Assembly: GCF_014651075.1 (NCBI RefSeq)
Contig: NZ_BMWE01000001.1
Location: 62,001-126,000 of the forward strand
Direction: 5' to 3'
Length of the DNA stretch: 64,000 nucleotides
Source: Streptomyces djakartensis
Lineage (GTDB): Bacteria > Actinomycetota > Actinomycetes > Streptomycetales > Streptomycetaceae
In this document: positions 9,753 to 18,866 of the stretch, piece after piece
Numbering within the stretch: the first letter of the stretch is position 1
How the letters are laid out: each line of letters begins with the position of its first letter
Translations under genes and position numbers: made by a program
The notes under the pieces: generated by a model
Seen by the model: only the letters and a program-made list of their open reading frames with translations
What the model was told of the DNA's origin: nothing
The model's database searches: none

Positions 9753-11720
9753 GTGATGTCCGTGGTCGACCGGCAGGAATGGGACGTCGTCGTGGTCGGC
9801 GCCGGTGGCGCCGGGCTGCGCGCCGCCATCGAGGCCCGCGAGCGGGGCGCCCGTACGGCCGTGATCTGCAAGTCGCTGTTCGGCAAGGCGCACACGGTGA
9901 TGGCCGAGGGCGGCATCGCCGCGGCGATGGCCAACGCCAACGAGAACGACACCTGGCAGGTCCACTTCCGCGACACCATGCGCGGCGGCAAGTTCCTCAA
10001 CCAGTGGCGGATGGCGGAGCTGCACGCCCAGGAGGCGCCGCAGCGGGTGTGGGAGCTGGAGACCTGGGGCGCGCTGTTCGACCGCACCAAGGACGGCCGG
10101 ATCTCCCAGCGCAACTTCGGCGGCCACGAGTACCCGCGCCTCGCCCACGTCGGCGACCGCACGGGCCTGGAGCTGATCCGCACCCTCCAGCAGAAGATCG
10201 TCCAGCTCCAGCAGGAGGACTTCAAGGAGACCGGCGACTACGAGTCCCGGCTGAAGGTGTTCCAGGAGTGCACGGTCACGCGCGTGCTGAAGACTGTGTC
10301 GGACAGCGGCTCCGCCGCGGGCGGCCGCGTCTCGGGCGTCTTCGGTTACGAGCGCGAGTCGGGCCGCTTCTTCGTGCTGGAGGCACCCGCCGTCGTCCTC
10401 GCGACGGGCGGTATCGGCAAGTCCTTCAAGGTGACGTCGAACTCCTGGGAGTACACCGGCGACGGTCACGCGCTGGCCCTGCTCGCCGGGGCGCCCCTGC
10501 TGAACATGGAGTTCGTGCAGTTCCACCCGACGGGCATGGTCTGGCCGCCGTCGGTGAAGGGCATCCTCGTCACCGAGTCGGTGCGCGGCGACGGCGGTGT
10601 GCTGCGCAACTCCGACGGCAAGCGGTTCATGTTCGACTACATCCCCGACGTCTTCAAGGACAAGTACGCCGAGACCGAGGACGAGGCCGACCGCTGGTAC
10701 GACGACCCGGACCACAACCGGCGCCCGCCCGAGCTGCTCCCCCGGGACGAGGTGGCGCGGGCGATCAACGCCGAGGTGAAGGAGGGGCGCGGCTCCCCGC
10801 ACGGGGGCGTGTTCCTCGACGTGTCGACGCGGATGCCCGCCGAGGTCATCAAGCGCCGGCTGCCGTCGATGTACCACCAGTTCAAGGAGCTGGCCGACGT
10901 CGACATCACCGCGGAGGCGATGGAGGTCGGGCCCACCTGCCACTACGTGATGGGCGGTGTCGCGGTGGAGTCCGACACGGCGGCGGCGCGCGGGGTGCCG
11001 GGGCTGTACGCGGCCGGTGAGGTGGCCGGCGGCATGCACGGCTCCAACCGGCTCGGCGGCAACTCGCTGTCCGACCTGCTGGTGTTCGGGCGCCGGGCGG
11101 GCTGGCACGCGGCCGAGTACGCGGCGGGGCTGGCCGGGGCGCGGCCCGTCGTGGACGACGTCCAGGTCGACTCGGCCGCCGCCGAGGCCCTGCGGCCCTT
11201 CTCGGCCGAGGCGGAGAGCGGGGAGCCGGCCGGGGGCCCGCCGGAGAACCCGTACACCCTGCACCAGGAACTGCAGCAGACGATGAACGACCTGGTCGGC
11301 ATCATCCGCCGCGAGACGGAGATGAAACAGGCCCTGGAGAAGCTGGCCGAGCTGCGGGTACGGGCCCGCCGGGCCGGTGTCGAGGGCCATCGCCAGTTCA
11401 ACCCGGGCTGGCACCTCGCCCTGGACCTCAGGAACATGCTGCTGGTCAGCGAGTGCGTGGCGCGGGCCGCGCTGGAGCGCACCGAGTCGCGCGGCGGGCA
11501 CACCCGGGAGGACCATCCGGGCATGGACCGCAAGTGGCGGCGGATCAACCTGCTGTGCGCGCTCACCGACCCGACGGGCGGTCTGGCGGCGACGGACCCG
11601 GTCCGCGGCCAGATCACCCTGACCCGTGAGACGACCGAACCCGTCCGTGCCGACCTGCTCGCCCTGTTCGACAAGGAGGAGCTGGTCAAGTACCTCGCCG
11701 AAGAGGAGCTGTACGAATGA
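9753..11720 (+). CDS. sdhA: Succinate dehydrogenase/fumarate reductase flavoprotein subunit
   Basis: A 655-residue FAD subunit that oxidises succinate to fumarate (or the reverse) on the cytoplasmic face. The dinucleotide-binding motif VVGAGGAGLRAAIEA is at residues 13-27; KAHTVMAEGGIAAAMAN contains the His that normally carries covalent FAD; the substrate-site motif QFHPTGM and a C-terminal helical domain follow. The reading frame begins GTG-ATG, so translation may start at 9753 or 9756; a GAGGGATGGGG stretch precedes it. The stop overlaps the Fe-S subunit start by 4 nt (ATGA). Confidence 0.93.
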   Translation: MMSVVDRQEWDVVVVGAGGAGLRAAIEARERGARTAVICKSLFGKAHTVMAEGGIAAAMANANENDTWQVHFRDTMRGGKFLNQWRMAELHAQEAPQRVWELETWGALFDRTKDGRISQRNFGGHEYPRLAHVGDRTGLELIRTLQQKIVQLQQEDFKETGDYESRLKVFQECTVTRVLKTVSDSGSAAGGRVSGVFGYERESGRFFVLEAPAVVLATGGIGKSFKVTSNSWEYTGDGHALALLAGAPLLNMEFVQFHPTGMVWPPSVKGILVTESVRGDGGVLRNSDGKRFMFDYIPDVFKDKYAETEDEADRWYDDPDHNRRPPELLPRDEVARAINAEVKEGRGSPHGGVFLDVSTRMPAEVIKRRLPSMYHQFKELADVDITAEAMEVGPTCHYVMGGVAVESDTAAARGVPGLYAAGEVAGGMHGSNRLGGNSLSDLLVFGRRAGWHAAEYAAGLAGARPVVDDVQVDSAAAEALRPFSAEAESGEPAGGPPENPYTLHQELQQTMNDLVGIIRRETEMKQALEKLAELRVRARRAGVEGHRQFNPGWHLALDLRNMLLVSECVARAALERTESRGGHTREDHPGMDRKWRRINLLCALTDPTGGLAATDPVRGQITLTRETTEPVRADLLALFDKEELVKYLAEEELYE

Positions 11721-12493
11721 GCGGCTACACGGCCCACTTCAGGGTGTGGCGCGGTGACGTGAGCGGCGGCGGCCTGGAGGACTTCGAGGTCGAGGTCAAC
11801 GAGGGCGAGGTGGTGCTCGACATCATTCACCGCCTGCAGGCCACCCAGGCACCCGATCTGGCGGTGCGCTGGAACTGCAAGGCGGGCAAGTGCGGTTCCT
11901 GCTCGGCGGAGATCAACGGCCGGCCGCGGCTGATGTGCATGACGCGCATGTCGGTGTTCGACCGGGAGGAGACGATCACGGTGACGCCGCTGCGGGCGTT
12001 CCCGGTCGTCCGCGACCTGGTCACCGATGTCGGCTTCAACTACACCAAGGCGCGGGAGGTGCCCGCCTTCGTGCCGCCGGCCGGTGTCGCTCCGGGCGAG
12101 TACCGCATGATGCAGGAGGACGTGGACCGGCCGCAGGAGTTCCGCAAGTGCATCGAGTGCTTCCTGTGCCAGGACACCTGCCATGTGGTCCGCGACCACG
12201 AGGAGAACAAGCAGGCGTTCGCGGGGCCCCGGTTCCTGATGCGGGTGGCGGAGCTGGACATGCACCCGCTGGACGCGGCGGCGGAGACGGGCCTGGACCG
12301 CAAGACCACCGCCCAGGACGACCACGGCCTGGGCTACTGCAACATCACCAAGTGCTGCACCGAGGTCTGCCCCGAGGGCATCAAGATCACGGACAACGCG
12401 CTGATCCCCCTGAAGGAACGGGCTGTCGACCGCAAGTACGACCCGCTGGTGTGGCTGGGCTCGAAGATCAGGAGGCGGTCCTCGGCAGGCTGA
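11717..12493 (+). CDS. sdhB: Succinate dehydrogenase/fumarate reductase iron-sulfur subunit
   Basis: A 258-residue electron-transfer subunit. The N-terminal ferredoxin-like domain has the [2Fe-2S] ligands in CKAGKCGSC with a further Cys in RPRLMC; the C-terminal domain has CIECFLCQDTC and CTEVCPEG for the [4Fe-4S] and [3Fe-4S] clusters. It overlaps the flavoprotein gene by 4 nt and is the last gene of the operon. Only 21 nt separate its stop from the convergent gene; no clear terminator is seen there. Confidence 0.93.
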   Translation: MSGYTAHFRVWRGDVSGGGLEDFEVEVNEGEVVLDIIHRLQATQAPDLAVRWNCKAGKCGSCSAEINGRPRLMCMTRMSVFDREETITVTPLRAFPVVRDLVTDVGFNYTKAREVPAFVPPAGVAPGEYRMMQEDVDRPQEFRKCIECFLCQDTCHVVRDHEENKQAFAGPRFLMRVAELDMHPLDAAAETGLDRKTTAQDDHGLGYCNITKCCTEVCPEGIKITDNALIPLKERAVDRKYDPLVWLGSKIRRRSSAG

Positions 12494-12514
12494 GCGCCTC
12501 CTGGAGGACGGGAG

Positions 12515-13618
12515 TCACTCGACCCAGTGTTCCTCGTACGCGCGCCAGTCCGCCTCCGTCGCGGCGAAGTCGATGTACAGCGCGACACCGAAGCGGGCCC
12601 GGTCCGCGTCCGTGCGGGACAGGCCCAGGCGGACGCCACGGACGGCGGCGGGCACGGTCTCGGCGTGGTTCCAGTGCCCGAACCGGTCCTCGTGGAAGAA
12701 GGGCAGGCCCATCAGCAGGTCGGTGGAGGGCGGGGTGGCCTCCAGGGCGAGCGAGGTCTGCTGGGCGACGTAGCCGCCGTAGGTGCTCTCCAGCGGCTGC
12801 ATGGTGTCGTACGACATGACGGCGATCTGGTCGACACGGCGGGCGACCTGGCCGAAGAACTGCTGAGACCACCACTTGGGGTGGCCGGTGACGCGGCCCC
12901 ACACCGTGTGGAGGGCCGGGAGCGGGTCGATCTGGTGGGCGGCGACGGAGAGCCGGGCGTCCCGGGAGCGGGTCTCGCGGCGCAGGGCGTCGAGGAGCGT
13001 GAGGTAGTTGCGGTCGCCGGAGTGCAGGGGCTCCAGGTCGAGGTGGACGCCCTCGTAGCCGGTGTCCAGGACCTGGCGTGCGGAGCGGAGGACGGCGGCG
13101 CGGGTCCCGGGGTCCTCCAGGCGCATGCCGTCGGGGGTCTCGGTCGCGAGGACGTCGCCCAGGAAGGCCTGGACGCGGACGCCGGGGAGTTTCTCGTGCA
13201 CGGCGTCGATGAACCAGCGGGCCCTCGGATACACCGACTCGGGGAGGGTGCCGTCGTGTTCCAGCGGGCCCGAGTGGACGTACAGGTCACTGATGCCGGT
13301 GCCGCGCAGACGGCGGGCCAGGGCCGTGACGTCGGCGTCCTTCTTGCGGCCGTCCACCCAGGCGTGGCCGAGCCAGAGCGCGTCGCGGTTCCGGGTGCGG
13401 GTGCCGTCCGCCGGGTCGCCCGTGTAGTTGACGCGGAGAGCTGTCAGCGCGGACAGGAGAGGGATCAGAAGCACCAGCAGCACGGTGAGCGCCGTGCGTC
13501 TGACCCGGCGCCGACGCCCGCTGCCTCTGCGACTGCCTGGCGCGGGAGCTGCGGGTAAGGAGTTTCCGTCGTCAGCGGCCTTGGTCTCGTCCGGTGTTGT
13601 GTCCTCCGTGCCTTGCAT
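12515..13618 (-). CDS. Membrane-anchored TIM-barrel protein (GH18/DUF-like), function unknown
   Basis: A 367-residue protein with a cytoplasmic Arg-rich N-terminus (SRRGSGRRRRVRRT), a single membrane anchor (ALTVLLVLLIPLLSALTAL, about residues 43-61) and an extracytoplasmic domain. The domain looks like a TIM barrel related to glycoside hydrolase families: strand-end motifs YEGVHLDLEPLHSG and IAVMSYDTMQPLES resemble the DxxDxE and YD positions of GH18-like proteins, although the exact catalytic triad is not preserved. ATG 13618 is preceded by GGGGGAGAC; a longer start is less likely. It converges on sdhB. Possible role in polysaccharide turnover is inference. Confidence 0.65.
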   Translation of the reverse strand: MQGTEDTTPDETKAADDGNSLPAAPAPGSRRGSGRRRRVRRTALTVLLVLLIPLLSALTALRVNYTGDPADGTRTRNRDALWLGHAWVDGRKKDADVTALARRLRGTGISDLYVHSGPLEHDGTLPESVYPRARWFIDAVHEKLPGVRVQAFLGDVLATETPDGMRLEDPGTRAAVLRSARQVLDTGYEGVHLDLEPLHSGDRNYLTLLDALRRETRSRDARLSVAAHQIDPLPALHTVWGRVTGHPKWWSQQFFGQVARRVDQIAVMSYDTMQPLESTYGGYVAQQTSLALEATPPSTDLLMGLPFFHEDRFGHWNHAETVPAAVRGVRLGLSRTDADRARFGVALYIDFAATEADWRAYEEHWVE

Positions 13619-13685
13619 GCCGTCTCCCCCGGTGTTGCGGTCGGTGTTGCCGGGGATGACGATCAGCACGGACGTTCGGTTGCGA

Positions 13686-14264
13686 TCAGCCGGAGTTCTC
13701 GGTCAGGTGCCGAACGTGCAGGTGCCCCTGCCGGGGGTACGCGGGCGGCTGCGCCGGCAGGACGGCGGCGAAGTCGTAGCGGCTCTTCTCCGCCACCCGG
13801 CAGGAGGCCGAGTTGTCCGTCTGATGGATGAGTTCGAGGCGGGTCAGGCCGTCGCGGGCGAAGGTGGTGAACGCCCATTCGGTCAGTGCGCCCAGGGCGC
13901 GCGGCGCGACGCCCCGGCCGCGTGCGCGTGCCGCCGTCCAGTAACCGACCTCGGCGGACGCGGCGCCGGGGGCGGCGTACCTGAGGACCACGTGACCGGC
14001 CGGCGCCGCAGCCGTGCCGGCGGGGCCGGCCTCCTCGACGGCGAACGCGAAGCGGCGGCCCTGCTCCCATCCCTCTCGCTGCTCCCGCAGCCATCGCGCC
14101 GCGCTCGTCTCGTCGTCGACGTCGAGGGACGTCCAGTGCCGCAGGGCGTCGTCCCGGCTCAGCGCGAGCAGACCGGGCGCGTCCGCCGCGGTCCAGGGAC
14201 GCAGGGTCAGGGCGGGGGCCGCCGGTGTCGCCGCCACCCGTAACCGGGGCGTGGTGTCGGACAT
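13686..14264 (-). CDS. GNAT N-acetyltransferase (RimJ/RimL-like)
   Basis: A 192-residue GCN5-related acetyltransferase. The order of elements matches the RimJ/RimL group: LTLRPWTAADAPGLLAL at the N-terminus, GHVVLRYA (beta4), then EVGYWTAARARGRGVAPRAL, which holds the acetyl-CoA pyrophosphate-binding R/Q-x-x-G-x-G/A loop, and LELIHQTDNSASCRVAEKS with the Asn-x-x-S-x-x-V element. Substrate is unknown; this group includes ribosomal-protein N-acetylases and small-molecule modifiers. It lies downstream of the SpoIIE-type phosphatase on the same strand with a 31-nt gap and may be co-transcribed. Confidence 0.85.
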   Translation of the reverse strand: MSDTTPRLRVAATPAAPALTLRPWTAADAPGLLALSRDDALRHWTSLDVDDETSAARWLREQREGWEQGRRFAFAVEEAGPAGTAAAPAGHVVLRYAAPGAASAEVGYWTAARARGRGVAPRALGALTEWAFTTFARDGLTRLELIHQTDNSASCRVAEKSRYDFAAVLPAQPPAYPRQGHLHVRHLTENSG

Positions 14265-14295
14265 GGGGCGATCCTACGGTGGCCGCCGGCCGGTC

Positions 14296-16932
14296 TCAGA
14301 ACAGGCTCAGCAGCGCCTCCGCGGGGTCCGCCAGCCTCGTTTCGCCGCCGGGGAGGGGGAGTTCGAACCAGACCGTCTTGCCGCGGGGCGTGCGGCGCGA
14401 GCCCCACGCGGCGCTCAGGAGACCGACCAGTTGCAGTCCGCGGCCGCCCTCGTCGGTGTCGCGGGCACGGCGGCGGCGGGGCTGGACCAGGCCGGAGTCC
14501 CAGACCTCGCAGACCAGGGTCCGGTCCAGCAGCAGACGGAGACGGATCTCGCCCTCGCCGTACCGCAGGGCGTTGGTGACGAGTTCGCTGACCAGGAGCT
14601 CCGTGGTGTCGACCAGGGGTTCCATGTCCCAGCTGAGGAGCTGGGCACGCGCGTACTCCCGGGCCCGGCCCACACTGCGCGGCTCGCGCGGCAGAATCCA
14701 GTCGCCGACGGACTCGGTGGGCAGGCCCTGTACACGTGCCATCAGCAACGCGATGTCGTCCTCGCCGTGGTGGGTGTCCATGGTGTTGAGGACGTGGTCG
14801 CAGACGTCCTCCAGCGGCTGGGCGGGGTCGGACAGGGAGCTGACGAAGGCCTGGAGCCCCTCGTCGAGCGGATGGTCGCGGCTTTCGACCAGTCCGTCCG
14901 TGTAGAGCGCGAGCAGGGCGCCCTCGGGCAGTTCGACCTCGACCTCCTCGAAGGGCTCGCCCCCGACGCCCAGCGGCATGCCCGGCGGCACGTCCAGCAT
15001 CAGTGCCGGCTCGCCCGGTTCGACCAGCACGGGCGGCAGATGGCCGGCGTTGGCGAAGGTGCAGCGCCGGGTGACCGAGTCGTAGACCGCGTAGACGCAG
15101 GTGGCCAGGTAGACCTCCGAGAGGTCCGCCTCCCGGGGGCGGCGGGCCGCCCTGGTCGCCTGCTGGACGCCGCCGGGAGCGCCGAGGTTGCGCGCGATCT
15201 CGTCCAGCTGGGAGAGCACCTCGGCGGGTTCGAGGTCGAGCTGTGCCAGGGTGCGGACCGCCGTGCGGAGTTCGCCCATCGCGACGGCGGCGCGCAGGCC
15301 GCGGCCCATGACGTCGCCGACGACCAGCGCGGTGCGGTGCCCGGGGAGTTCTATGACGTCGAACCAGTCGCCGCCGACCTCGCTGGGCCGCCCGGTGTTG
15401 GCGTTGCCGGGCAGGTAGCGGCAGGCGATGTCGAGCCCGGAGGCCTCCGGGTCGCCCGGTGGGAGCAGGGACCGTTGCAGTATCAGCGCGCGTTCGTGCT
15501 CGCGCCGGTACAGGCGGGCGTTGTCGATGCAGACGGCCGCGCGTGCCGCCAGCTCCACGGCGAGGTCGCGGTCCCGGTCGCCGAACGGCTCGCTGCCCTT
15601 CGTACGGGCGAACTGCACCAGCCCGACGACGGTGTCGTGGGCGACCATCGGCACGGCGAGCGTGGACTGCACGAGCCCGCCGTCCTCACCGGGGACGGTC
15701 TGCGGCCGGGCCGTGCGCAGGGCGTCCGCGCAGGACGAGTTGAACGGGTAGTGGTGGACGGCGCCGACCGAGACGGGCACCCCCGCCCCGGCGAAGGGGG
15801 CGTCGGAGACGGCGCTGGCGAAGGCCACCCGGCGCAGCTCGGCGCTGCCGTCGGCGAGCCCGGGCGGGGTCTCGTCGCCGGCCAGCAGGCCCTGGTAGAG
15901 GTCGACGGTGGCCAGGTCGCAGAAGTCGGGCACGACGACGTCGAGGAGCTGGCGGGCCGTGGTCTCCAGGTCCAGGGAGTTGCCGATGCGGGCGCCGGCC
16001 TCGTTGAGCAGCGCCAGGTTGCGCCGCGCGGCTGCGGCCTCGCGGGCGGCGGCGCGACGGGAGGTGATGTCGATCCCGAGCCAGGCGACCCCGATGGGGC
16101 GGCCCGAACCGCTGTGCACGCGGTAGAGGTTGACGGACCAGTGGCGGCGGGCGTCGGAGCCCGGCACGAAGCCCGTGACGTGCATGTCGGTGATGGAGCT
16201 GCCGGTCTCCAGCACCCGGCGCAGCGTGGCGGCGACCCGATCCGCCTCCCCGCGCGGGAGGTAGTCGTGGACTCCCTTGCCACGGTGGTCGTCGGGCGAG
16301 CCGCCGAAGATGGAGGCGAACCGCTGGTTGACGCGGCGGACCCGCAGGTCCGGGTCGATCAGCAGGAAACCGAACGGGGATTGACTGAAAATGGCCTGCG
16401 AGGCGGCAAGGTCGGTCTCGATGCTGCGTAGGGTGCGCACATCGACGACGATGCAGACGGCGGCCTTCTCGCCGTCCTCGTTGCGCGTCGGCATGACGTA
16501 GACCTCGGCGAGTCCCTCGTGCCCGCACTCCCCCTCGGCGCCCTTCGGCATCCGGAAGGGCACCACACCGGTCCACTCACGGCCGTCGAGGATCTCGGCC
16601 ATCTTGCGCATGCCCCGCTCGCGCAGGCGCGGGTCGATGAAGGCCTCGATGGGGTCCATGCCGACGGCGCGTTCGGCGGGGATGCCGAAGAGGTGCTCGG
16701 CGCGCAGGCTCCACTGGTCGACGAGTCCGTCCGGGCCGATGGAGAAGGACGCGACCTTGATGTAGTCGTAGATGGACCCGGGGGGACTGCTCTGCCACAT
16801 GGCGTCCCCGGTCTGCACCCCGTCAGCGGCGAGCGCACCCCCCACGGCGGAGGCCAGGCCGTCCACGGCCCTCGCCTTCTCTCCCTCCGACGGGTCCTCG
16901 GACTCCGTGGCCTTCGCTGGTATCTCGCTCAC
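14296..16932 (-). CDS. PAS-PAS-GAF-SpoIIE phosphatase with C-terminal ATPase domain
   Basis: An 878-residue cytoplasmic signalling protein. Order: a PAS domain (about 45-165), a second PAS (175-285, FLLIDPDLRVRRVNQRF), a GAF domain (300-470), a PP2C-type SpoIIE phosphatase (480-700, with PSEVGGDWFDV and VVGDVMGRG supplying metal-binding Asp residues, and ALYTDGLVESR), and an anti-sigma-type HATPase (735-865, LLVSELVTNALRYG and GGRGLQLV). In related proteins the phosphatase acts on anti-anti-sigma factors and the ATPase domain is a serine kinase for the same partners, so kinase and phosphatase are fused. I start it at GTG 16932, which has GGAGGGG 8 nt upstream. Ligands of PAS/GAF are unknown. 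Confidence 0.9.
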   Translation of the reverse strand: MSEIPAKATESEDPSEGEKARAVDGLASAVGGALAADGVQTGDAMWQSSPPGSIYDYIKVASFSIGPDGLVDQWSLRAEHLFGIPAERAVGMDPIEAFIDPRLRERGMRKMAEILDGREWTGVVPFRMPKGAEGECGHEGLAEVYVMPTRNEDGEKAAVCIVVDVRTLRSIETDLAASQAIFSQSPFGFLLIDPDLRVRRVNQRFASIFGGSPDDHRGKGVHDYLPRGEADRVAATLRRVLETGSSITDMHVTGFVPGSDARRHWSVNLYRVHSGSGRPIGVAWLGIDITSRRAAAREAAAARRNLALLNEAGARIGNSLDLETTARQLLDVVVPDFCDLATVDLYQGLLAGDETPPGLADGSAELRRVAFASAVSDAPFAGAGVPVSVGAVHHYPFNSSCADALRTARPQTVPGEDGGLVQSTLAVPMVAHDTVVGLVQFARTKGSEPFGDRDRDLAVELAARAAVCIDNARLYRREHERALILQRSLLPPGDPEASGLDIACRYLPGNANTGRPSEVGGDWFDVIELPGHRTALVVGDVMGRGLRAAVAMGELRTAVRTLAQLDLEPAEVLSQLDEIARNLGAPGGVQQATRAARRPREADLSEVYLATCVYAVYDSVTRRCTFANAGHLPPVLVEPGEPALMLDVPPGMPLGVGGEPFEEVEVELPEGALLALYTDGLVESRDHPLDEGLQAFVSSLSDPAQPLEDVCDHVLNTMDTHHGEDDIALLMARVQGLPTESVGDWILPREPRSVGRAREYARAQLLSWDMEPLVDTTELLVSELVTNALRYGEGEIRLRLLLDRTLVCEVWDSGLVQPRRRRARDTDEGGRGLQLVGLLSAAWGSRRTPRGKTVWFELPLPGGETRLADPAEALLSLF

Positions 16933-17184
16933 GCGAACCGTCCCCTCCAGCTCACCGCTTCCGGCACCGGTCACCGGGGGCGGCTGCCCGCAGTATCCAG
17001 CACTACGGTGCCGCACAACACGGTGTTCACGATCACAGCACGGTCCCGATGGTTTTCGGTCCGGACCATGAGAACACTCCCCGTCTTCTAACCAGGGGAC
17101 ACGTCGTCGAATCCCGTTCGCCGCCAACCGCCACTGGCCGGAACCGGTCGCTCTACAACGGCGGATCGTACGTACACCGTTTTT

Positions 17185-17733
17185 TCACTCCGGCACCGCG
17201 AGTTCGAACCACACGGTCTTGCCCTCGGTGCCGGGCCGGGTTCCCCAGCGGCGGGAGGAGGAAGCCACCAGTTGCAGCCCGCGGCCGCTCTCGTCCTCGG
17301 GCCTGGCGACGCGTTCGCGGGGCGGGTCGGGGAGCGGGTCGGAGACCTCCACCAGGAGCACGCCGTTCAGCACGGAGGGGCGGACCAGCCGGACCCCGAT
17401 GGGCCCGGTGGCATGCCGCAGGGCGTTGGTGACCAACTCGCTGACCAGCAATGCCGCGAGGTCGGCGAGGCGGTCGAGGTCCCAGCGGCGGAGCTGGCCG
17501 CGAACGGACTGACGGGCGGTCCGCACGGCGTCCGGCTCGGCGGGGAAAATCCACGCGGCGCAGTCGCCTTCAGTGTCGCTCACGCCGATCACTTCCCAGG
17601 CAACAAGCCCGCCCATGTCCGTTTTCATGGGACTAATGAGCACATACCCGGTATCGGGGGCGGAGTACCGCGCGGGGTGGCGCGCTGCGGCACGAAAGGC
17701 GTACGAGGCAGTCACATGTGAGTTGCCCGACAC
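17185..17733 (-). CDS. RsbW-like ATP-binding anti-sigma regulatory kinase
   Basis: A 182-residue protein with one HATPase_c domain in the C-terminal two thirds. The N-box is AALLVSELVTNALRHATG and the G-box region is ESGRGLQLVASSS followed by GKTVWFELAVPE; both closely resemble the ATPase domain of the neighbouring SpoIIE protein. Such short Streptomyces ATPases act as anti-sigma or anti-anti-sigma kinases. The first ~55 residues are unlike the family. It lies upstream of the phosphatase gene on the same strand, 252 nt apart, so a shared partner-switching pathway is plausible but unproven. Confidence 0.82.
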   Translation of the reverse strand: MSGNSHVTASYAFRAAARHPARYSAPDTGYVLISPMKTDMGGLVAWEVIGVSDTEGDCAAWIFPAEPDAVRTARQSVRGQLRRWDLDRLADLAALLVSELVTNALRHATGPIGVRLVRPSVLNGVLLVEVSDPLPDPPRERVARPEDESGRGLQLVASSSRRWGTRPGTEGKTVWFELAVPE

Positions 17734-17752
17734 CGCGCGCCCCCGGCCCGCC

Positions 17753-18187
17753 TCAGGCGCCGGACGCTTCTCCCCCGCGGGCGGCGGGGTGTCCCAGGTG
17801 TGCGAGGGTCTCGCGGACGGCGGGCACGTCCTGGGCGAGCCAGTCGACGTCCCAGATCTCGCCGGGGCCGAGCCAGCGCAGTTCGTCGTGGTCCTCGAGT
17901 GGCTCGGGGGCGGCGGAGCCGGGCCGCAGCCGCGCGGTCCACACCTGGAGGACGTACGGCGGCTTCAGGGGCCACTCACCCGGAACGCGCCCGCCGGCCT
18001 CGGCGTCCACACCGAGTTCCTCGCGCAGCTCACGCACGAGCGCCGCGTCGGCCGTCTCTCCCGGCTCGACCTTGCCGCCGGGCAACTCCCAGCGCCCGGC
18101 CAGCTCGACGGGCGCACTGCGCCGGGCGGCCAGCAGCCGTCCGTCGTCGAGCAGCACGGCACCCACCACGACGATTCGCTCACTCAT
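17753..18187 (-). CDS. Nudix hydrolase (MutT family)
   Basis: A 144-residue Nudix enzyme that hydrolyses nucleoside-diphosphate-linked substrates. The Nudix box is complete, beginning GGKVEPGETADAAL and ending VRELREELGV, with the metal-binding Glu residues in REELGV. The N-terminus (MSERIVVVGAVLLDDGRLLAARRS) and the WELPGG element are typical of MutT/8-oxo-dGTPase-like members, so nucleotide-pool sanitation is likely but not certain. Its stop lies 19 nt before the start of the anti-sigma-like ATPase gene on the same strand. Confidence 0.9.
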   Translation of the reverse strand: MSERIVVVGAVLLDDGRLLAARRSAPVELAGRWELPGGKVEPGETADAALVRELREELGVDAEAGGRVPGEWPLKPPYVLQVWTARLRPGSAAPEPLEDHDELRWLGPGEIWDVDWLAQDVPAVRETLAHLGHPAARGGEASGA

Positions 18188-18330
18188 GCGGGGAGCCTAC
18201 GGGACCGTCACGCGGGCGCTCGCGGGCCAGGGCCTGCTACTCGGATCAGCCCGCAGACGCGGGGCCTGGCACGCACATCCGCCCTGACAAACGCCGCCGG
18301 TTCCCTGCGCCATGCTCCAGACGACAGGCT

Positions 18331-18525
18331 CTAGTCGTGTGCCACGGCCGGCCCGTTCTGCCCCAGCCGCTCGACCCAGTACAGCTGTTTGTGGCCGCGG
18401 CCGTCGAGGCTGTCCGCGATCCTCTGGGCCTCGGCCCGGGTCGCGTACCGGCCGACGCGGTACCGGTTGCCGTTGCCGTCCTCTCGTATCACGAGCCAGG
18501 GAAGAGTGATCGTGCTGTCGTTCAT
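18331..18525 (-). CDS. SPOR-like small protein
   Basis: A 64-residue soluble protein. The pattern WLVIREDGNGNRYRVGRYATRAEAQRIADSL resembles a single SPOR-type repeat: a strand, a turn, then a helix with the conserved 'T-x-x-E-A' element. It lacks a signal peptide or membrane segment. A CGCGATG start with GAGGGGC upstream (minus strand) supports translation. Its role is unknown; it is the kind of small conserved Streptomyces gene usually annotated as SPOR-domain or hypothetical. Confidence 0.75.
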   Translation of the reverse strand: MNDSTITLPWLVIREDGNGNRYRVGRYATRAEAQRIADSLDGRGHKQLYWVERLGQNGPAVAHD

Positions 18526-18866
18526 CGCGCCCCTCCACTTCCCACCCGCGGCCTGTGCCGTGCCCCACCCGCCAAGGAAACCGCAATGCGCATATGCCCG
18601 AGCCTACGCCTAACCTTCACGCAGCGAATACGGCTTTTCACAAAGAGGTACGCAACCAGCCAGAACGCAGGGGGCGCACGCCGGGAAACGCGCCGTCCGC
18701 GTACCGCGACGCACCCTGCTGGAGGCATGCCGCAGCCGCCTCGGTCGACCTGCGGAAACGACGCCCGGCCGGGCGCCCGGAGCGCACCCGTCCCGTGACG
18801 CCCGTCACGGCGACGGCGGGAGCGGGGCGCACGGGGAGCGCAACGCGGGGCTGGTGTGAGCGTTCG
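18526..18866. other. Intergenic region between GntR regulator and SPOR-like gene
   Basis: Three hundred and forty bases without a gene. CCGTGACG and CGTCACGG at 18793-18810 form a short hairpin that may terminate the GntR transcript (minus strand). Around 18600-18660 the sequence is richer in A/T and likely contains the promoter of the downstream SPOR-like gene. Confidence 0.4.

Noticed and set aside
17080-17131. tRNA-like stretch (CTTCTAA loop, GTCGAATCCCG, ending CGCCGCCA) upstream of the SpoIIE gene
   Set aside because: No matching 5' acceptor strand, the T stem and anticodon stem do not pair, and TTCGAAT is not present. At best a degraded fragment.
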